Shown: positions 45,201 through 50,204 of the stretch, piece after piece
Numbering within the stretch: the stretch's first letter is position 1
Layout of the letters: each line of letters begins with the position of its first letter
Translations under genes and position numbers: made by a program
Notes under the pieces: model-generated
Database searches by the model: none
Told to the model about the DNA's origin: nothing
What the model saw: the letters and a program-made list of their open reading frames with translations, nothing else
DNA from: Megasphaera sp.
Lineage (GTDB): Bacteria > Bacillota > Negativicutes > Veillonellales > Megasphaeraceae
Reading direction: 5' to 3'
DNA: 50,204 nucleotides
Assembly: GCA_022649055.1 (NCBI GenBank)
Contig: JALCNL010000006.1
Location: forward strand, 1 to 50,204

Positions 45201-46492
45201 TTGAAATTTGCCCAGCTGGTACACCGCTGACCGAAGATGCTATTGATAAAATTCTGGCCAGTGATGTAAAGGAAGTAAAAGTCCGCAATAATGATATTAG
45301 AGGAATTGAAGTCGGCGCCATTGTTGAAGGTAATGGCGTGATTGAATCATTAAAGGATCGTATTGTTGGTCGTACAGCCGCACAAGAATTGGTTAATTCC
45401 GATACGGGTGAAGTTATTGTTCCTCTCAATCAGGAAATTACAGAGGATAAAGCAGATGAAGTTGTAAAATATTATAAAATAGTCCGTATCCGCTCTGTTC
45501 TTACCTGCCGTTCCCGATACGGTGTATGTGCAAAGTGCTATGGTCGTGATTTAGGTACAGGCGGTAAAGTCAATGTCGGAGAATCGGTGGGTATTATAGC
45601 TGCACAGTCTATCGGGGAACCGGGCACACAGTTGACAATGCGTACATTCCATACTGGCGGCGTTGCATCGGCCGGTGATATTACACAAGGTCTGCCGCGT
45701 GTTGAAGAATTATTTGAAGCACGTAAACCTAAGGGGAATGCTATTGTAACGGAAATTACCGGTAAAGTTGAAATTACGGAAAAAGAAGATCATCATGATA
45801 TCCATACCGTGCGGGTTTTAGCCGAAGACGGTGAGGAACGATCATACGTTGTTCCATATGGAGCGCATATTGTTGTGCATGAAGGAGATGTCATTGAAAA
45901 GGGAAGCCGTATTACCGCGGGATCTATTAATCCCCACGACATTCTTCATATTCTTGGAGTTGAAGCAACACAGCGGTATCTTGTTTATGAAGTTCAAAAG
46001 GTGTATAAGTCCCAAGGTGTTGAAATTAATGATAAACATATCGAAGTTATCGTACGCCAAATGCTTCGTAAAATCAAGTTGGAAAATCCTGGTGATACAG
46101 GCTTGCTCCCGGGAGATTACGTAGACGTAAATGTATTTGAAGATTCGAATCATCGTATTCAGGCGGTAGGCGGCAATGTGGCTTCCGGGAAAAATATACT
46201 TTTAGGTATTACGAAAGCGGCACTTGCTACGGATTCATTTTTGTCAGCAGCCTCTTTCCAAGAAACGACCCGTGTTCTTACAGATGCGGCGATAAAAGGA
46301 AAAATAGATCCACTGCTAGGATTAAAAGAAAACGTTATTATAGGTAAGTTGATTCCGGCAGGTACTGGAATGAGCCGATATCGTAAGGTTAAAGTACTTA
46401 AGACGATTCCTGCTGTAGCATATGAAGATGAAAGCGGAGAACCTTTAGATCCAAAAACTTTTGGTGAATCCAACACGGGACTATCTGAATAA
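42242..46492 (+). CDS. rpoC: RNA polymerase beta' subunit
   Basis: The 1416-residue beta' subunit has the N-terminal zinc finger [20 protein letters not shown] near residue 60, the catalytic [10 protein letters not shown] near residue 450, the trigger-loop region around [13 protein letters not shown], and the second zinc site [12 protein letters not shown]. Size fits a Firmicute beta' without large lineage insertions. The start is GTG 42242, with AGGGAG before it. It is the last gene of the rpoBC unit; a strong hairpin follows at 46502. Confidence 0.98.
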   Translation: MLDVNEFDSMRIGLASPEKILEWSHGEVKKPETINYRTLKPERDGLFCERIFGPTKDWECHCGKYKRIRYKGVVCDRCGVEVTRAKVRRERMGHIQLATPVSHIWYFKGIPSRMGLILDISPRSLEKVLYFASYVVLDPGDTPLIKKQLLTETEYRQYLDMYGEKFRVGMGAEAVKELLQELDLNKLDSELRAELKDSSGQRRVRAIRRLEVVEAFRHSGNKPEWMIMDVVPVIPPELRPMVQLDGGRFATSDLNDLYRRVINRNNRLSRLLELGAPDIIVRNEKRMLQEAVDSLIDNGRRGRPVTGPGNRPLKSLSDMLKGKQGRFRQNLLGKRVDYSGRSVIVVGPELKMHQCGLPKEMALELFKPFVMKKLVEKGIATNIKNAKKKVERVSNEVWDVLEDVIKEHPVLLNRAPTLHRLGIQAFEPILWEGRAIKLHPLVCTAYNADFDGDQMACHLPLSVEAQSEARTLMLSAHNILAPKDGKPVAVPTQDMVLGAYYLTLVKPGANGEGKIFSNYDEVMLAYDAHVLDIEALIKVRIPGRGLIETTAGKLLYNQALYEELRMYHTDKIMVFTDPQDAIFAYTNGLIDPMHLIKIQDKEGRILDYGFTALKERFGVDLLTIRPLPSHKVDKEAAAAFKKDKTYVDVECLGVLMNKKQIGKLVDACFHLVGNTKTAALLDRIKSLGYHYARQAGMSIAISDIQVPSEKKGILDATEEQVINVTKMFQRGLITEDERYRKTISLWEKATDDVTDAMMDNMDPFNSIFMMADSGARGNKQQIRQVAGMRGLMADPSGRIIDLPIKANFREGLSVLDYFTSSHGARKGLADTALRTADSGYLTRRLVDVSQDVIVREDDCDVFGIDLVRERARLAGSCKAAVALLKDKLIGRVLVHPVLDPATEKVLFPEEHLLTTDDMDIIVEHNIPRLSLRGSQMDINDDLNHTNVIESVFLGEPEEKIREALRQAMIDNMLGKTIEDAVVEANGFEICPAGTPLTEDAIDKILASDVKEVKVRNNDIRGIEVGAIVEGNGVIESLKDRIVGRTAAQELVNSDTGEVIVPLNQEITEDKADEVVKYYKIVRIRSVLTCRSRYGVCAKCYGRDLGTGGKVNVGESVGIIAAQSIGEPGTQLTMRTFHTGGVASAGDITQGLPRVEELFEARKPKGNAIVTEITGKVEITEKEDHHDIHTVRVLAEDGEERSYVVPYGAHIVVHEGDVIEKGSRITAGSINPHDILHILGVEATQRYLVYEVQKVYKSQGVEINDKHIEVIVRQMLRKIKLENPGDTGLLPGDYVDVNVFEDSNHRIQAVGGNVASGKNILLGITKAALATDSFLSAASFQETTRVLTDAAIKGKIDPLLGLKENVIIGKLIPAGTGMSRYRKVKVLKTIPAVAYEDESGEPLDPKTFGESNTGLSE

Positions 46493-46501
46493 ATTGAAAA
46501 C

Positions 46502-46544
46502 ATCCCCCTTGAAAGAATAAAAAAGACAATCTTTCAAGGGGGAT
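46502..46544. repeat. 15-bp perfect inverted repeat after rpoC
   Basis: ATCCCCCTTGAAAGA (46502-46516) pairs perfectly with 46530-46544 around a 13-base loop, nine bases after the rpoC stop. No T-run follows on the plus strand. It may protect the rpoBC message 3' end or stop transcription before the next promoter. Confidence 0.65.
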
Positions 46545-46617
46545 ACTGCATGAAAAGAAACACCCGGAATAGTGTAATAAAAAATGTATTGTTTACGCAG
46601 TTTTTCAGAAAAATACA

Positions 46618-46646
46618 TTGACATACAAATAGGGTGATGATAAAAT
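46618..46646 (+). promoter_or_regulatory. Promoter of the L7Ae-rpsL-rpsG-fusA operon
   Basis: TTGACA at 46618-46623 and TAAAAT at 46641-46646, 17 bases apart, 69 bases before the L7Ae-like gene. Confidence 0.75.
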
Positions 46647-46715
46647 AACTAAGTGTCACAGTACCATATCTGTGTCTTATTTAGTATATGATTAGTATGT
46701 TAGGAGAGAGTTTCC

Positions 46716-46961
46716 GTGAGCTTGGATGTATTAGCAGGTTTGCGCAAGACAGTAGGTGCAAAGCAAACCTTAAAAGCAATGAAACGAGACGAAATAACGA
46801 AACTGTTTATCGCCAATGATAGTGATGAACAAGTTACTACCCCGCTGGAGGTATTTGCTTCAGAATCGGGTATTCCCGTAGATAAGTCGTACAGCATGGC
46901 TGACCTGGGTGTGGCATGCCGCATCAAAGTCAAAGCAGCGGCTGTTGGCTTGTTGAAATAA
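46716..46961 (+). CDS. rplGB: L7Ae-family ribosome-associated protein
   Basis: The 81-residue protein is the YbxF/L7Ae-like RNA-binding protein that Firmicutes encode between rpoC and rpsL. Relatives bind kink-turn RNA. It shows the L7Ae core with KLFIANDSDEQV and a later VACRIKVKAAAVG segment, and starts with the family's LDVLAGLRKTVGAKQTLKAM pattern. The start codon is GTG 46716 with AGGAGAG before it. It begins the str operon, 79 bases before rpsL. Confidence 0.9.
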   Translation: MSLDVLAGLRKTVGAKQTLKAMKRDEITKLFIANDSDEQVTTPLEVFASESGIPVDKSYSMADLGVACRIKVKAAAVGLLK

Positions 46962-47039
46962 TTTTGGTAGTCTCATCTTATAGGTAATGCCTTTTGATGA
47001 TTCATTATAAATCTAATTGTTTGGAGAGGAGGTGCCCAT

Positions 47040-47414
47040 ATGCCAACAATCAGCCAATTGGTTCGTAAAGGACGTCAAGCTTCGGAACACAAATCCACAG
47101 CCCCGGCTTTGAAAAACTGCCCGCAAAAGCGCGGTGTTTGTACTCGTGTGTATACCGCTACACCGAAAAAACCTAACTCTGCTTTGCGTAAAGTCGCTCG
47201 TGTCCGTTTGACCAATTCTATCGAAGTAACTGCGTATATCCCTGGCATTGGCCACAATTTGCAGGAACATAGTGTTGTATTAATCAGAGGTGGTCGTGTA
47301 AAAGACCTTCCTGGTGTACGTTATCATATCGTTCGCGGCGCATTGGATACAGCTGGCGTGCAAGATCGTCAGCAGGCTCGTTCTAAATACGGTGCTAAGA
47401 AGCCTAAAAAATAA
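47040..47414 (+). CDS. rpsL: 30S ribosomal protein S12
   Basis: S12 lies at the decoding centre. The 124-residue protein has the conserved [12 protein letters not shown] start, [15 protein letters not shown] (the lysine involved in streptomycin resistance is wild type) and [18 protein letters not shown] precedes ATG 47040. Size and sequence are typical. Confidence 0.98.
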   Translation: MPTISQLVRKGRQASEHKSTAPALKNCPQKRGVCTRVYTATPKKPNSALRKVARVRLTNSIEVTAYIPGIGHNLQEHSVVLIRGGRVKDLPGVRYHIVRGALDTAGVQDRQQARSKYGAKKPKK

Positions 47415-47437
47415 TCGCTGTAAGAACAAATAAGTAA

Positions 47438-47941
<504 letters not shown>

Positions 47942-47974
47942 GAAGATATTAAAATTTGAGGAGTGGAAGAAATC

Positions 47975-50047
47975 GTGGCAAGAGAATTTTCCTTGGAAAA
48001 AACGAGAAACATCGGCATTATGGCTCACATAGATGCCGGTAAAACCACGACAACCGAACGTATCCTTTTTTATACCGGTCGAGTTCATAAAATCGGTGAA
48101 GTCCATGATGGCGCTGCTACCATGGACTGGATGGCCCAGGAACAGGAACGTGGTATTACTATCACGTCTGCTGCGACGACGGCACATTGGAAAGGATATC
48201 GTATTAATATCATTGATACCCCTGGGCACGTTGACTTCACTGTAGAAGTTGAACGGTCTCTGCGCGTACTTGATGGCTCGGTTGCGGTTTTCTCTGCAAA
48301 AGGCGGTGTAGAACCGCAGTCTGAAACTGTATGGCGTCAGGCTGAACATTATCAGGTTCCCCGTATTGCCTTCATTAATAAGATGGATACAACAGGTGCA
48401 GATTTTCTGAACTGTATTGAAATGATGAAGGATCGGTTGCAGGCTAACGCTGTTGCTATTCAGCTTCCTATAGGGGCTGAAACGGAATTCAAAGGTATTA
48501 TTGATTTGATTACTATGCAGGCAGAAGTGTATGGTGATGATCTCGGCAAAGATATCGAAATTGTGGAAATTCCGGATGATATGAAAGAAGAAGCCGAAAA
48601 ATATCATCAAGTTATGATTGAAGCTGTTGCAGAAACAGATGATGAATTAATGATGAAATATTTGGAAGGCGAAGAACTTACCGTTGATGAAATCAAAGGT
48701 GCTATCCGCAAATCCGTTGTAACAAATAAAATGTTCCCCGTACTTTGCGGTTCTGCGTATAAAAACAAGGGTGTACAAATGCTGCTTGATGCTATTGTTG
48801 ACTACATGCCGTCACCGCTTGATATTCCAGCTATTAAAGGAACAAATCCTGATACAGGTGAAGAAGATCACCGTGAATCTGATGACAGTGAACCTTTCTC
48901 TGCTCTCGCTTTCAAGATTATGGCCGATCCTTTTGTAGGTAAGCTTGCTTTCTTCCGGGTGTATTCCGGTACTATGGCAGCTGGCTCTTATGTATATAAT
49001 TCTACCAAGGGCAAAAAAGAACGTATTGGTCGTATTCTTCGTATGCATGCTAATCATCGTGAAGAAGTGGATATGGCTTATAGCGGAGATATTGGAGCTG
49101 CCGTAGGCTTGAAAGACACCACGACAGGGGATACACTTTGTGATGAAAAACACCCCATCATTCTTGAAAAAATGGAATTTCCAGAACCGGTTATTTCTGT
49201 TGCTGTTGAACCAAAGACAAAGGCTGATCAGGAAAAAATGGGCGTTGCGTTGTCTCGTTTGGCAGAAGAAGATCCGACTTTTCGTGTTAAGACAGATGCG
49301 GAAACCGGACAAACTATCATTTCCGGTATGGGTGAACTTCATTTGGATATTATCGTTGACCGTATGTCGCGTGAATTTAAAGTAGACTGCAATGTAGGCA
49401 AACCTCAGGTTGCGTATCGTGAAACAATTCGCAAGACGGTTAAGCAGGAAGGGCGTTTTGTTCGTCAGTCCGGCGGTCGCGGCCAGTATGGTGATTGTTG
49501 GTTGGAATTAGTTCCGCAAGAACCGGGTGCTGGTTTTGAATTTGAAAATAAAATTGTTGGCGGTGCGATTCCTAAGGAATATATCGGACCTGTTGAATCT
49601 GGTGTTAAAGAAGCTATGGAAACAGGTGTTCTTGCTGGATTCCCAATGGTTGACATTAAAGTCATTGTATATGATGGCTCGTATCATGATGTTGACTCTT
49701 CGGAAATGGCATTTAAGATTGCAGGTTCCATAGGGTTTAAAGAGGGCGCCAGAAAAGCAAATCCTGTTCTTTTGGAACCATATGTTAAGGTTGAAGTTGT
49801 TGTTCCCGAAGACTACATGGGTGATGTAATCGGTGATTTGAACTCTCGCCGTGGACGGGTGGAAGGTATGGAAGCACGCAGTGGTGCACAACATATCAAT
49901 GCATTCGTTCCGTTGGCAGAAATGTTTGGTTATGCAACGGATTTGCGTTCTAAAACGCAAGGCCGCGGTAACTATTCGATGACTTTCGACCACTACGAAG
50001 AAGTACCGAAAAACGTAGCAGAAAAAGTTATCAGTGCTAAAGGTTAA
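47975..50047 (+). CDS. fusA: Elongation factor G
   Basis: EF-G drives ribosomal translocation with GTP. The 690-residue protein starts [23 protein letters not shown] (P-loop), then has [11 protein letters not shown] (switch I), DTPGHVDF (switch II) and NKMD, followed by domains II-V ending in the [16 protein letters not shown] segment. The start is GTG 47975, the codon that gives the family's M-A-R-E-F beginning; GAGGAG lies 11 bases upstream. tuf follows after 35 bases. Confidence 0.98.
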   Translation: MAREFSLEKTRNIGIMAHIDAGKTTTTERILFYTGRVHKIGEVHDGAATMDWMAQEQERGITITSAATTAHWKGYRINIIDTPGHVDFTVEVERSLRVLDGSVAVFSAKGGVEPQSETVWRQAEHYQVPRIAFINKMDTTGADFLNCIEMMKDRLQANAVAIQLPIGAETEFKGIIDLITMQAEVYGDDLGKDIEIVEIPDDMKEEAEKYHQVMIEAVAETDDELMMKYLEGEELTVDEIKGAIRKSVVTNKMFPVLCGSAYKNKGVQMLLDAIVDYMPSPLDIPAIKGTNPDTGEEDHRESDDSEPFSALAFKIMADPFVGKLAFFRVYSGTMAAGSYVYNSTKGKKERIGRILRMHANHREEVDMAYSGDIGAAVGLKDTTTGDTLCDEKHPIILEKMEFPEPVISVAVEPKTKADQEKMGVALSRLAEEDPTFRVKTDAETGQTIISGMGELHLDIIVDRMSREFKVDCNVGKPQVAYRETIRKTVKQEGRFVRQSGGRGQYGDCWLELVPQEPGAGFEFENKIVGGAIPKEYIGPVESGVKEAMETGVLAGFPMVDIKVIVYDGSYHDVDSSEMAFKIAGSIGFKEGARKANPVLLEPYVKVEVVVPEDYMGDVIGDLNSRRGRVEGMEARSGAQHINAFVPLAEMFGYATDLRSKTQGRGNYSMTFDHYEEVPKNVAEKVISAKG

Positions 50048-50082
50048 TATATCATTATTTTTGGCGTTGGAGGAAATGTAAA

Positions 50083-50204
50083 ATGGCTAAAGAAAAATAC
50101 GAAAGAACCAAACCGCATGTCAATATAGGGACGATCGGACACGTAGACCATGGCAAAACGACATTGACAGCAGCTATTACCAAAGTATTGTCGAAAAAGG
50201 GCTA
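50083..50204 (+). CDS. tuf: Elongation factor Tu, first 40 codons (cut by window edge)
   Basis: The open frame from ATG 50083 reads [19 protein letters not shown], the EF-Tu P-loop region, and runs off the window. GGAGG lies ten bases before the start. EF-Tu delivers aminoacyl-tRNA to the ribosome; it is the expected last gene of the str operon after fusA. Confidence 0.97.
   Translation, partial: MAKEKYERTKPHVNIGTIGHVDHGKTTLTAAITKVLSKKG

Overview
This window reads as the chromosome of a low-to-moderate GC anaerobic Firmicute. A Negativicutes member of the Veillonellaceae/Megasphaera type is my best inference. The support is a PyrR-type pyr leader, a SAM-I riboswitch, a tRNA-responsive T-box, Firmicute-style TTGACA-N16/17-TATAAT promoters, the gene order rpoB-rpoC-L7Ae-rpsL-rpsG-fusA-tuf, and a SpeF-type ornithine decarboxylase beside arginine genes. 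The genus is not proven by anything I can compute here.

Layout. 1-106: the last codons of a transposase. 157-2498: pyrF-pyrE plus a membrane protein, behind a promoter and a short leader terminator. 2557-2658: a bidirectional terminator whose loop carries a 53-bp palindrome that looks like an IS-end mini-element. 2676-4297: divergent EamA-type exporter and maltose acetyltransferase-like genes. 4380-12742: the main pyrimidine operon pyrB-pyrC-carA-carB-pyrK-pyrD with a PyrR attenuator; with pyrF/pyrE it completes de novo UMP synthesis. 12958-17020: argC, a truncated argJ-like gene, argB and argD, then 17336-19519 an ornithine decarboxylase. 19622-22114: divergent metQ (SAM riboswitch) and brnQ. 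22157-26977: a T-box operon, specifier read as TGG (Trp), encoding an ECF-type ABC transporter in which a TrpP-like membrane domain is fused to an ATPase, in two paralogous copies around a second ATPase and an EcfT. 27033-33744: an FCD-type GntR regulator divergent from a ketodeoxygluconate pathway (2-hydroxyacid dehydrogenase, kduI, kdgT, kduD, kdgK, aldolase-VOC fusion). 33885-38279: GDSL hydrolase, beta-lactamase-like serine hydrolase, tyrS and a dipeptide epimerase. 38311-50204: rpoB-rpoC with an attenuator-like leader, then the str operon up to the first 40 codons of tuf.

How it fits together. Most of the window is biosynthesis and core gene expression, controlled largely at the RNA level: PyrR binding loop, T-box, S-box, and leader terminators before pyrF and rpoB. 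The accessory parts are the Trp-type ECF transporter and the uronate/ketodeoxygluconate operon. Arginine-branch genes lead to ornithine, and the adjacent decarboxylase would turn ornithine into putrescine, which in several Negativicutes is attached to peptidoglycan. No tRNA, rRNA, CRISPR array or prophage was seen. The strongest candidates for something unusual are the TrpP-EcfA fusion transporter with asymmetric ATP sites, the mini-element inside a terminator, and the truncated ArgJ-like protein lacking the usual self-cleavage threonine.
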